From contig NZ_JAGYJK010000002.1 in the NCBI RefSeq assembly GCF_018402175.1, positions 1-64,000 on the forward strand: DNA of 64,000 bases, given 5' to 3'. Positions 1 to 11,918 of the stretch are shown one piece after another (positions within the stretch are counted from its first letter, which is position 1; every line of letters begins with the position of its first letter). A program made the position numbers and the translations under genes. The DNA comes from Yoonia sp. (lineage in GTDB: Bacteria; Pseudomonadota; Alphaproteobacteria; Rhodobacterales; Rhodobacteraceae). The notes under the pieces are model-generated. The model searched no databases. It saw nothing but the letters and a program-made list of their open reading frames with translations, and was not told the origin of the DNA.

Positions 1-19
1 GCCCGCATCGCTCACCGAT
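1..19 (+). repeat. candidate left terminal inverted repeat of the IS1380-like element
   Basis: GCCCG followed five bases later by CTCACCGAT. Fifteen of 19 positions match the complement of 1749-1767. The spacing in both arms is the same, which supports a true pair, but the match is short and the outside flank is missing. Confidence 0.35.
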
Positions 20-246
20 TTTTTGATGGACCCATTTTTGCCTTTTTCACGGCAATCAGGATGATCGATTGGGTGATCGCAGCGTGCGGGGCTAACGGAA
101 GCGCCATTTTGTCTGTCTGCAGCACTCTGCAGCCGGCGATTTCGGCGTCGCCGCACCTTCAGATCAGGTCAAGTCCGACAGCCAGACAAACGCAATCCCC
201 AGCAGGTGTTGCCGGTGACGAGTGAGACCCGTTTGGTGGTGGGCGT

Positions 247-1671
247 TTATCCTGGTGGCGGCCACGCCGGATACCGGCGCAGGTTGGCGAGGATCTCGGC
301 AATGTCGCTGGCGTAGGGATACGCCTCGGAGAACGAGAGCCAGACCTTGCGTACCGTGATCTGGATCCGGGCACCGATCTTTAGCCACTTCAACCGGATG
401 GTCGTGCACTGGGCCTTCGCATGCCGGGTACCCTGCAGGCCGAGACGCCGAAGGCCATGCATCAGGACATAGGCGAAGGAGGAGAAGTACAGACGCAGTT
501 GATTGGCACGCATTGTTGCCGTGCTCGTGCGGTCGGCAAACAATCCCAGTTGCTGCTCCTTGATGCGATTCTCCATTTCGCCACGCACGCAGTACAGCTT
601 CTCATACAGGTGCTTGGCACCGCCTCGGCTGACCGGCAGGTTGGTGACCACGAAGCGCGGATTCTCTTTGTAGGGCAGGTACTCGGCCTTGCCCACCACC
701 CGGCGCTCACAGGACCAGGACTTGCGGGTCCGGTAGCGGAAGTCGCGGAACCGCCTAGCCGACTTGCCGGTGATCTCGTGCTCGGCGCGCGCCTCGGCCA
801 GTTCCCGGCCCAAGGCTTTGTAAAGCCGTTTGTTGCGGGCCAGTCCCAGCACATAGCCAACCCGGTTCTCCTCGCACCAGCTCATGATGGCATCTCTGCA
901 GAAACCGGAGTCACCGCGGATCACGATCCGCGTCTTCGGCCAGCGGGCCCGGATCTGGCCCACGATCCGCTCCAGTTCCTCAACGCTACCCGCGGCACCA
1001 TCGGCATTCGACGGACGCAGCCGTGCGCACAGCAAGTGTTCGCCACAGAAGATATACAGTGGCAAATAGCAGTAACACCCATAGTATCCGTGGAAGAAGC
1101 GCCCCTCCTGGTTGCCATGCAGGGGATCATCGGTCGCATCCAGATCGAGCCAGATCTCCCGTGGCGGCCGCTCATGGGACTCCAGGAACAGATCCACCAG
1201 CAACCGGTCCAGGGCCTCGGGGTCAGCCGCGATCTTCTTGTAACGATCCCCGGCCGCTGAACCGGGCGTGCCCAGCTCAAGGCGGTTGAGGGTGCTCGAA
1301 CCAGCCAGGGGATAGCCCTGGTCTCGAGCCCGCTCCCGGCGCGCCCCCGTCAGATCCCGCTTGCCGACCAGTGCCGCCAGCAAGCTGTCCGCGCGTAGCG
1401 TGTCGTGATCGTTAAGATCCTCGTAACCGAGCGCCAGGCCATACACCCGCTGCGCGACCAGCGCCTGAACGCTGTGCTCGACACTGTTGGGGTTGCGGTA
1501 ATCGGTGAAGCAGGCGGCCAGTCGGGGCAGCATGCCCAGGCGAACATCCACCTCCCGGAGCAACAGGCCGCCACCGTCCGAAGTGATGCGACCGCCGTCA
1601 AAACGGCCCACCACTTCCCGACGACCTAATGCGTGAAATTCCAGCTGTGGGGAGTTACACTCTGTAACCAT
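247..1671 (-). CDS. IS1380-family DDE transposase
   Basis: This 474-residue protein catalyses cut-and-paste movement of its own element. The DDE triad can be placed: Asp178 in IWLDLDATDDP, Asp254 in IRGDSGF, and Glu367 in the Y-(2)-R-(3)-E block YCVRGEMENRIKE at 360-372. The length fits the IS1380 family. The frame is uninterrupted, in sharp contrast to the indel-ridden genes just to its right. That could mean a recent insertion, or that a multicopy element was better corrected during assembly. The start at 1671 (MVTECNSPQ) begins the conserved N-terminus. Confidence 0.93.
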   Translation of the reverse strand: MVTECNSPQLEFHALGRREVVGRFDGGRITSDGGGLLLREVDVRLGMLPRLAACFTDYRNPNSVEHSVQALVAQRVYGLALGYEDLNDHDTLRADSLLAALVGKRDLTGARRERARDQGYPLAGSSTLNRLELGTPGSAAGDRYKKIAADPEALDRLLVDLFLESHERPPREIWLDLDATDDPLHGNQEGRFFHGYYGCYCYLPLYIFCGEHLLCARLRPSNADGAAGSVEELERIVGQIRARWPKTRIVIRGDSGFCRDAIMSWCEENRVGYVLGLARNKRLYKALGRELAEARAEHEITGKSARRFRDFRYRTRKSWSCERRVVGKAEYLPYKENPRFVVTNLPVSRGGAKHLYEKLYCVRGEMENRIKEQQLGLFADRTSTATMRANQLRLYFSSFAYVLMHGLRRLGLQGTRHAKAQCTTIRLKWLKIGARIQITVRKVWLSFSEAYPYASDIAEILANLRRYPAWPPPG

Positions 1672-1748
1672 AGGCCTCTTCCTCTTGTGCTGGGTAAGTG
1701 CTTGGCGGCTCTTACTTTATGCACCAGATAGAGGCCTATTTCAATTCT

Positions 1749-1767
1749 ATCGGTGAGATTTCCGGGC
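1749..1767 (-). repeat. candidate right terminal inverted repeat of the IS1380-like element
   Basis: ATCGGTGAG at 1749-1757 is the exact complement of CTCACCGAT at 11-19, and CGGGC at 1763-1767 mirrors GCCCG at 1-5. It lies about 80 bases upstream of the transposase start, a usual distance for this family. Confidence 0.35.
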
Positions 1768-1922
1768 GGCTAGCCCTGTGCCAGCCAACGACGCAATCTG
1801 TGCCGGGAGAAAGCCTGCGGAAATTGACATGGCGAAGAATCTCAAGCATTGCCTTCACTTCGGTCGTCCACGCCAAACCACAGGGTGCCGCACCTCATCC
1901 GGCGCGGCGGCTCTGGCTCTCC

Positions 1923-2191
1923 TCAGTTACCCTTTTTCGAGGACAGGGGTTCGGTCGTTTCTCCCGCTTCGGACTGGTCCTTTTGCTCGACATCGCAGCG
2001 CTCCTGTAAAGCTTTAATTTCCGGATACGAAACGTCGTCTGTGTAGCGTTCCTTGTCGTTGAGTTGGGCACTGGGTGGCGGGCATTAGTTTCTCATCGTC
2101 GTCGTGACCACCCAACGTGGGCGAACGCCCCAATGGAAGCCGTGGACGCAAATGCAGCAACAGTAAACACCAAAGTATGAATAATCGTCAT
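1923..2191 (-). pseudogene. small secreted Asp/Glu-rich protein of a metal-efflux cluster, frameshifted
   Basis: Reading leftward from the ATG at 2191 gives a signal peptide (MTIIHTLVFTVAAFASTASI, then GAFAHVG). After one extra base the frame resumes as GGHDDDEKLMPAT. After a second extra base it resumes as AQLNDKERYTDDVSYPEIK, then ALQERCDVEQKDQSEAGE, and ends at 1923. The restored product is about 88 residues, exported, acidic, with a HDDDE patch near the mature N-terminus that could bind metal. I do not recognise a named family. It is the last gene of the minus-strand RND cluster and probably periplasmic. The smooth continuation across two single-base shifts makes a real ancestral gene very likely; function is inferred only from context. 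Confidence 0.6.
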
Positions 2192-2286
2192 TTTCTAAAT
2201 CTCCATTCAAGTGTGACCCGTATTTCCACGGGAGGTTGGGGCAGGGATAGACGACGCCAAAATTTCTGCGTTGCCTGGGTACGGGG

Positions 2287-2932
2287 TTAAATCACGCGCT
2301 TCATTTCCGCGTACTGGCCGCGGGTGCGAACGATGACGGTCACGTCGGCGCTCCCCCAGTTTCGCCAGAACCAGCCATGATTGCCATCAAAGGCTGCTTC
2401 AAGGGTACCTTCGTTGGAAGGCACACTACGGCCCTTCTCATAGCTGATGGATTGGCCCCGCCATCGCCATGCGTGTCAAAGTTGACGACACCGCCCTGCG
2501 CCACCCAGCTGAATTCCGCGCGCTCTCCAGCCTGCATGACGAGTTTGATCTCGGTGCCTTGTCCGGGAGTGAGCACTACCTGCATCTCGTCCCGCCAGCT
2601 ATCCGCTGCTGGCGAAGGAGTTAGGGTCGGACTGGGCCGTGGCAAGACTTGCGCTGGCGACCTGTGGAGCGACCAGCTGTATGGCATCACGCACAGCGGC
2701 CGCTTCCCATCTCTGCGTCGAGGGCTGCTTCTTCTGCCAATTGAGTCTTGATCTCACCCATTTCCGTCAGTCCCAGGACCCGACCGACACCGGTCGGATC
2801 GATGGCGTATTCAGAGGGAAGTACGATCGTGACCAGTATCACAATAGCGGCAATCAGGGCGATGAGCGTTGAACGCAGCAACTGCTGAGAGCTTGGCGGT
2901 TCGTCAGGGGTTGGTTTGACGACATTGTGCAT
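2287..2932 (-). pseudogene. membrane-anchor protein associated with RND metal efflux, frameshifted
   Basis: The N-terminus (start 2932) has a cytoplasmic segment, one transmembrane helix (STLIALIAAIVILVTIVLP at about residues 22-40), and the block EYAIDPTGVGRVLGLTEMG. It continues in shifted frames through RDEMQVVLTPGQGTEIKLVM and GGVVNFDTHGD, then a segment with EAAFDGNHGWFWRNWGSADV, ending at KRVI* (2287). At least three single-base shifts are needed. About 214 residues are restored, matching the 'transmembrane anchor protein' that accompanies HupE and CusA/CzcA genes in Gammaproteobacteria. The role is unknown; a C-terminal beta-sandwich outside the membrane is likely. It lies 22 bases after the HupE-like gene. 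Confidence 0.7.
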
Positions 2933-2954
2933 AAAGAGTACTCCGTAAGCAGGG

Positions 2955-6841
<3,887 letters not shown>

Positions 6842-6849
<8 letters not shown>

Positions 6850-8093
6850 GACGTCGTCCTCGGTGGTCGTGGCTGGCGCCGGACTTCTCAATGTCCTGGC
6901 GGATCAGGAAGCTCTGCTCGGTGACATAGCGTGTGCCTGGCTTGAGCCCGCCGAGTACTTCAACATGCTCACCGTCCCGATCGCCGAGTTCGAGCATGCG
7001 TACCTCATAGGTCTCTCCGACCTGGGCGAATACCACGGTGAAGTCGCGGAAGCGCCTGCAGCCCCATCTCTTTCACTGCCAGTGGTACCTCGCGGGCGTC
7101 CAGCGTCACTGAGGCGGCTACGGTCAACCCCGGTCGCCAAACGCCCTGGGGGTTGGGCACTGTGACGCGGGCGACAACGCTTTGGCCGATACCCGCTACC
7201 GGCAGCAATCTCTCAATCGTCGCCTCCGCTTCCGCAGTGCCCGTTGCCGAACGAATGCGCACGGCCTGTCAGGCGCCGGTTTCTCGCCGTCGTTGCCGAT
7301 GCTTGCGCAGGTCAACCAGACTTGGGACATGTCGGCCACCTCGGAACAGCACGCCCGCCTCTGCCACATCGCCAACGTTGGTATTGCGCACAGCGACCAT
7401 GCCGTCGATGGGCGCGGTGACCGCATATAGGTACGCATGCTGTCGTTAGCCTCGACGACCGCCGGTGTCTGGCCGCGCTGCACAGACTCGCCCTGCTGTA
7501 CACTCACCGAACGCACAATGCCCGGAAAGCGTGCCCTGACCATCGCATGAGCGATTACCATCAAAGGCGATGCTGCCCGTCAGCCGCACGATGTCTGAGA
7601 TGCTGCGAACCGGCCTCTTCTACCCGGATGCCAGCCCTCCTCCGCGATGGCCGCCGGGATGGTGACACGTCCCTCAAAGAGTCGTAGGCCCACGTAGACG
7701 TTTTGCCGCTGTAGGCGGCAGTCACGTCCACACTAAAGAGTGAGGTTCGGTGACTTCACCACTGCCCGCCAGATAGTCGTTCTTCGGCGTGAACGTGAAT
7801 CGGTTGACTTCGCCGTCAGGCGCGAGCTGGACGGTCGCTTCGACATCAGCGGGCGCAATGAGGCTGTCGCCCTTATGGGTATAGAGCCGATAGTGCGGGG
7901 GCGCATTGGTCTCGTAGATGGTGACTTCTAGCGCGAAATCGCCATCGCGGAGAAGCCTGCCGTTGTTCGGACCACGCTCGTAGTCCTCGGTAGCCTGTGT
8001 CACGATGCCGGCGTCAGACTATCACCCCCAGGGTTACAGGCGGTCAACGACAGGCACAGAGAGCACGAAAAGCGGGCGGTTCAGACGAATCAT
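6842..8093 (-). pseudogene. CusB/CzcB-type periplasmic adaptor lipoprotein, frameshifted
   Basis: The start at 8093 (MIRLNRPLFVL) followed, after a one-base shift, by CLSLTACNPGG gives a lipoprotein signal with lipobox LTAC. Then come DYERGPNNGRLLRDGDFALE, FTPKNDYLAGSGEVTEPHSL and, in shifted frames, the barrel-sandwich and beta-barrel region, ending with VFAQVGETYEVRMLELGDRD and KPGTRYVTEQSFLIRQDIEK at 6842. This is the membrane-fusion subunit that links the RND pump to the outer-membrane channel. Its end overlaps the pump start by 8 bases and its start overlaps the czcC stop (ATGA), so the three formed one operon. Several indels are present. Confidence 0.82.
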
Positions 8094-9245
8094 GGGCTCA
8101 TGTCCTCAACGGTGACGGTAAGACGCTCCACCTCGACCAGTAACGGGTGGTAGCGGGCGGCAGCTTCAACAGAGCGCTCGTTCAGGTCAAACAACGTCTT
8201 CTGTGCCTGTGCCAGCGAAAATACGAGAAGCGTCCGGCCTCGAATCCGCGGCGAGTGTTCGCCAGTGCATCCTCGGCCATGGGTAGCATACGTGTCCTCA
8301 GCGTCTCTGCTTCATGGTGTGCATGCATAAGTTCCTGAGTAGGTGTCGAACAAAATCTGATGCTGCTCGAAGCGTTCTGAGTCGCGGCGGGCTTCAAGGC
8401 TGCAAGTTCAGCGTCGGCGGGCAATCAGTGGCCCGAGCGCTTGCGGCTACCAAAGGCATCGACATCGACATTACCAAGGCTTGGTCATTGAAGGCCTCAG
8501 GCGGCGTACGCCCAGACTAAGGTCGATATCCGGCTTGATACTGGCTTCGGCCACCCCGACGCCGGGCGGCGATGGTGTCGGCCTGGAGCCGTGAGGCCCC
8601 GAAGCTCGGGCGTCAGCGCCAGACGAGCGGCCAGGGTCTCAAAGGACTCGACAGGCGGCAGGGTTTGGAGGTCGCCGACAACCGGGCCGAAGTCGGGCGT
8701 CATGGCGCCCCAGCTCGCGGCCGGGGTAATGCGGGCACTGGCCAACTCGTGCTGCGCTGTCTCCTGAGCGAGTTCCACCTCGGCAAGCATTATCTCGGCG
8801 GCCAGAAGATCCGATTCAGGGTTACGGCCCCGCGACACCGAGGTGGCGACCTCGCCGCGAGTGCGTTCGGCCTGCTGCACGCGCTCCTGGGCATAATCCA
8901 CGCGCTGTTGTCTGGCAAGCACCTCGATGAAACGGGCTGTGGTTCGACTGGCCAGATCGATCCGCGCGGTATCGGCTTGATGCTGTTGCAGGCTCACTTC
9001 GGTCTTGCCAAGGGTCTCTCGGGCCGTGCGCTTGCCGCCGAGCTCGATCACCCGGCTGACGCGCAAGGTGGTTTCGGCTGAATCAATGCCACGCAAACTT
9101 CCGGTACCGGCCGCATTTTCCACCTCACCGCCAAGCACATAGGGCTGTGGCGTGGCATCGCGCTCCGCGCGCGCTTGCACGGCCCGCAGCTGCGCGCTGG
9201 CGGCGATGATGGATGGATGTGAGGTCAATGCGCGGGTGGCCCAAG
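8090..9245 (-). pseudogene. CzcC-type outer-membrane efflux protein, 5'-truncated and frameshifted
   Basis: The reading frame carries HPSIIAASAQLRAVQARAER, SLRGIDSAETTLRVSRVIEL, GGKRTARE and the long helical hairpin LASRTTARFIEVLARQQRVD through ELASARI, typical of TolC/CzcC proteins. After breaks near 8,500 and 8,430 it ends as ERSVEAAARYHPLLVEVERL and TVTVEDMSP* (stop 8090-8092, overlapping the next ATG). The signal peptide and first strand are missing: at about 9,245 the frame continues upstream into an unrelated response-regulator receiver domain. It would form the trimeric channel of the CzcCBA pump. Truncation is certain; whether it is biological is not. Confidence 0.8.
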
Positions 9246-9254
9246 GCTGGCGGA
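9236..9254. other. junction between metal-efflux segment and Rhodobacteraceae chromosome
   Basis: On the minus strand one uninterrupted frame reads as a receiver domain up to ADMAQFRQP and then, from about WATRALTSHPS, as a CzcC protein. Neither family contains the other part. To the left all metal genes carry dense indels; to the right genes are nearly clean. The change point is placed by motif recognition to within about 10 bases. Confidence 0.7.
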
Positions 9255-9456
9255 ACTGCGCCATGTCGGCAACGGCAAGCGCGCTGCAACCGTCCAGCAT
9301 GACGTCAAGCACGATCACGTCAAATATGACCGTCTCCAGCGCCGCAAGCGCCGCCACGCTGGTGCGCGCCTGCGTGACCTGCGCATCAAGCATTTCCAGA
9401 TGCCGCTGCCAGGTTGCAGCAAGCCCACCATTGCCATGAATGATCAGAACATGCAT
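9243..9456 (-). pseudogene. response regulator receiver domain, truncated after about 71 residues
   Basis: The start at 9456 gives MHVLIIHGNGGLAATWQRHL, then a segment ending in IFDVIVLDVMLDGCSALAVA. VIVLD contains the phospho-acceptor Asp, and the DVMLDG loop that follows is typical of receiver domains. A full receiver domain needs about 120 residues, so its second half (Thr/Lys switch region) is missing, replaced by CzcC sequence. In Roseobacters such single-domain regulators are common; the partner kinase is not visible. It is transcribed away from the DUF1636-cobC-cobD genes across a 181-base gap (9457-9637) in which I see no riboswitch. Confidence 0.6.
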
Positions 9457-9637
9457 GTTATTGGGCCGATCCTTGCTGGCTCACCGGCGGGTCCAGATGA
9501 CGGGGAGCCAGCCACCCCGAGCGCGGACCCATCATCCACGAACACACAATCATGGCAAAAGATTGTATCTTTCGTCTGATCTTGCGGATCATGCGATTAT
9601 CCGCTTGAAAGGCGTTGATCATGACGGGCGGCAAAAA

Positions 9638-10012
9638 ATGACAACTTGGATAACGATTTGCGACACCTGCAAGCGCGAAGGCTGGGACTCGGGCACGATG
9701 GCCCAGACCGACGGCGAAGCGCTGGCAGGACTGATCGAGGCAGCGGCCTCGGGGCTGGCCGGGGTGAAAACGCGCCGGGTGTCGTGCCTGATGGGCTGCA
9801 AATCCGGCTGCAACATCGCCATTCAGGCCCCTGACAAGCTGAATTATACGCTCGGTGACTTTACCCCAGACGCGGATGCGGCGGCTGGCATCGTGGCCTA
9901 TGCGCAGGCCCATGCCCAAAGTGCGACAGGTCAGGTCCCGTTCCGCGACTGGCCACAAAGCATCAAAGGGCATTTCGTCACCCGCCATCCGCCCTTGCCC
10001 GCCAGCGAATGA
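9638..10012 (+). CDS. DUF1636 thioredoxin-like [2Fe-2S] ferredoxin-type protein
   Basis: This 124-residue protein has five cysteines in a ferredoxin-like pattern: C8 and C11 (ICDTCKREGW), then C50, C54 and C58 (SCLMGCKSGC). This is the DUF1636 family, which resembles thioredoxin-fold 2Fe-2S proteins and is repeatedly found beside cobalamin genes in Alphaproteobacteria. Its stop overlaps the cobC start as ATGA, so translation is coupled. A role as a small electron donor or metal carrier in corrinoid synthesis is inference. The start was placed at MTTWITICDTCK rather than the longer open frame because conservation begins there. Confidence 0.8.
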   Translation: MTTWITICDTCKREGWDSGTMAQTDGEALAGLIEAAASGLAGVKTRRVSCLMGCKSGCNIAIQAPDKLNYTLGDFTPDADAAAGIVAYAQAHAQSATGQVPFRDWPQSIKGHFVTRHPPLPASE

Positions 10013-10944
10013 CAGCTGCGCGCGATCATGGCGGCGGGCTTGATGCCGCCATCGCGCGCTATGGTGGCAGCCGTGCGACCTGGCTTGACCTGTCCACGGG
10101 GATCAATCCCGTCCCTTACCCGCTGCCGCAATTCCCCGCCGATGCCTGGACCGCCCTGCCGGACAAGGCCGCCTTTGCGCGCCTGCATGATGTTGCGCGC
10201 GGGTTCTGGGGGGTGCCTGCGGGGGCGGGTGTCATTGCGGCAACAGGGGCCTCTGCCATCATCGCCGCCTTGCCACATGTCTTTCCGGCAGGCGAGGTCT
10301 GCATCCCCGGCCCCACCTATAACGAACACGAAGCCGCATTTCGCGCCGCAGGCTGGACCATCGGCACAGTGCCGCGTCAGGCATTGGTCGCCGTGCATCC
10401 CAACAACCCTGACGGCGCTGTCTGGTCAGCGGCGGATTTCACGACACAGGTTACAATCATCGACGAAAGCTTTTGCGACGTGATGCCTGAAAGGTCGCTG
10501 GTCCATCTTGCCAGCCGCCCGAACACGGTGGTGCTGAAAAGCTTTGGCAAATTCTGGGGGCTCGCGGGCCTGCGGCTGGGCTTTGCCATCGGTGACCCTG
10601 CGGTGATCGCGCGGCTGGCGGACCTGCTCGGCCCTTGGCAAGTCTCTGGCCCCGCGCTACGCATCGGGGCAGCGGCGCTGGCCGATCCGCAATGGGCCGA
10701 CATGACACGCGCGCGGCTGGTGCAGGATGCGGGCAGGCTCGACCAGCTTGTGACCGCCAAAGGCGCCGACCTGCTGGGCGGCACATCCCTGTTCCGGCTG
10801 TACCGCGTCGATGACGCCGCAGCTTGGCAAGACCGGCTGGCACAAGGCCATGTCTGGTCACGCATCTTTCCCTATGCGGGCGACTGGCTGCGCCTTGGCC
10901 TGCCCGCCCCCGACCGCTGGGCACAGGTGGAGGCCGCCTTATGA
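10009..10944 (+). CDS. cobC: threonine-phosphate decarboxylase-like PLP enzyme of cobalamin synthesis (CobC)
   Basis: This 311-residue fold-type I aminotransferase-like enzyme (CobD in Salmonella naming) makes or supplies the (R)-1-aminopropan-2-ol phosphate arm joined to cobyric acid. Lys181 in [15 protein letters not shown] is the PLP Schiff-base lysine. VHPNNPDG (129-136) is the cofactor-binding Asn loop, IIDESFCD holds the pyridine-contacting Asp, and LDLSTGINP is the usual N-terminal substrate motif. It overlaps the upstream DUF1636 gene and the downstream cobD by ATGA junctions, giving a tight three-gene unit. Cytoplasmic. Length is slightly short for the family (about 330), within its range. 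Confidence 0.92.
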   Translation: MTAARDHGGGLDAAIARYGGSRATWLDLSTGINPVPYPLPQFPADAWTALPDKAAFARLHDVARGFWGVPAGAGVIAATGASAIIAALPHVFPAGEVCIPGPTYNEHEAAFRAAGWTIGTVPRQALVAVHPNNPDGAVWSAADFTTQVTIIDESFCDVMPERSLVHLASRPNTVVLKSFGKFWGLAGLRLGFAIGDPAVIARLADLLGPWQVSGPALRIGAAALADPQWADMTRARLVQDAGRLDQLVTAKGADLLGGTSLFRLYRVDDAAAWQDRLAQGHVWSRIFPYAGDWLRLGLPAPDRWAQVEAAL

Positions 10945-11831
10945 CATTGTTTTTCGGCATGATCCTTGACGCGATCTTTGGAGAGCCGAAATGGCTCTGG
11001 TCGCGCTACCCGCATCCGGCTGTCCTGATGGGGCGGCTGATCGGCTGGTGTGACCTGCGTTTCAACGCAGGCCCCGCGCGGCGGGACAAAGGCATCGCCG
11101 TGCTGGCAGGGCTGGTCATCGGCGCAGGGCTTCTGGGCCTGATCCTTGACGCGCTGCCGGGCAAGATCGTCGATATTCTGGTCATCGCCGTACTGCTGGC
11201 GCAAAAATCGCTCGCCGATCACGTCCGCGCGGTGGCTGATGCGCTGCGGCTGTCGCTCGGCGATGCCAAGCGCGCCGTGGCGATGATCGTGGGGCGCGAT
11301 ACGCGCGACATGGACCGGCCCGCTGTCGCACGGTCCGCCATCGAAAGTGCTGCCGAAAACCTGTCCGACGGGGTGATCGCACCCGCCTTGTGGTTCCTGA
11401 TCGCGGGGCTGCCGGGGCTGTTGATCTACAAGATTGTCAATACCGCCGACAGCATGATCGGCTACCGGACGCCACGCCACGCCGATTTCGGCTGGGCCGC
11501 CGCGCGGTTTGACGATCTGCTCAACCTGATCCCCGCGCGCCTGACAGCCGCGATGATCTGGGCCGTGACCCGCCGCCCCGATCCGCGCGGCATTCTGACT
11601 GACGCGCCCTTGCACCGATCGCCAAATGCCGGCTGGCCAGAGGCGGCGATGGCCCATGGCCTGGATATCGCGCTCAGCGGGCCGCGCAGTTATGACGGGC
11701 AATTGCGCGATTATCCTTTCGTGAACGCCGGCGGCGAACATGATCTGACACCGGACGACATCGACCGCGCGGTGGGTGTCTTGTGGAAAACATGGGCGGT
11801 GATGCTGGTTCTGGCCCTGATCGCCGCCTGA
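10941..11831 (+). CDS. cobD: adenosylcobinamide-phosphate synthase CobD (CbiB)
   Basis: This 296-residue integral membrane protein amidates adenosylcobyric acid with aminopropanol (phosphate) to give adenosylcobinamide (phosphate). Visible family motifs: [20 protein letters not shown] near the start, [11 protein letters not shown], the central [20 protein letters not shown] then [15 protein letters not shown], and [11 protein letters not shown]. Several hydrophobic helices (around residues 55-85, 140-160 and at the C-terminus [10 protein letters not shown]) place it in the inner membrane. The start ATG at 10941 overlaps the cobC stop, so the longer upstream open frame was rejected. Confidence 0.93.
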   Translation: MTLFFGMILDAIFGEPKWLWSRYPHPAVLMGRLIGWCDLRFNAGPARRDKGIAVLAGLVIGAGLLGLILDALPGKIVDILVIAVLLAQKSLADHVRAVADALRLSLGDAKRAVAMIVGRDTRDMDRPAVARSAIESAAENLSDGVIAPALWFLIAGLPGLLIYKIVNTADSMIGYRTPRHADFGWAAARFDDLLNLIPARLTAAMIWAVTRRPDPRGILTDAPLHRSPNAGWPEAAMAHGLDIALSGPRSYDGQLRDYPFVNAGGEHDLTPDDIDRAVGVLWKTWAVMLVLALIAA

Positions 11832-11918
11832 CCTGTTTCCGCCGATCCGGCAACCGGCATCTTGCACGCCTTGCCCGCCCTGCTAGGCTCGCGGCGAACC
11901 AGAACCGGAGCCAACCCG

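Larger units (their letters stand above)
1..1767 (-). mobile_element. IS1380-family insertion sequence (probable full element at window edge)
   Basis: The element is built around one intact transposase gene on the minus strand, with about 245 bases of non-coding sequence after it and about 95 before it. A candidate inverted repeat closes it: CTCACCGAT at 11-19 and its complement at 1749-1757, with a second matching block GCCCG at 1-5 and CGGGC at 1763-1767. If these are the true ends, the window starts almost exactly at the element's end, which is common where assemblies break at multicopy insertion sequences. The left flank is not visible, so a target-site duplication cannot be checked. The transposase assignment is firm; the ends are tentative. 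Confidence 0.6.

Noticed and set aside
1698-2046. Plus-strand open frames of 65-103 codons next to the insertion sequence
   Set aside because: They overlap the restored minus-strand secreted-protein gene or the element's end, lack ribosome sites and show no family features.
9457-9637. Second cobalamin riboswitch before DUF1636-cobC-cobD
   Set aside because: No B12 box, GCCACTG or core blocks like those at 16825-17017 could be found in the 181 bases.
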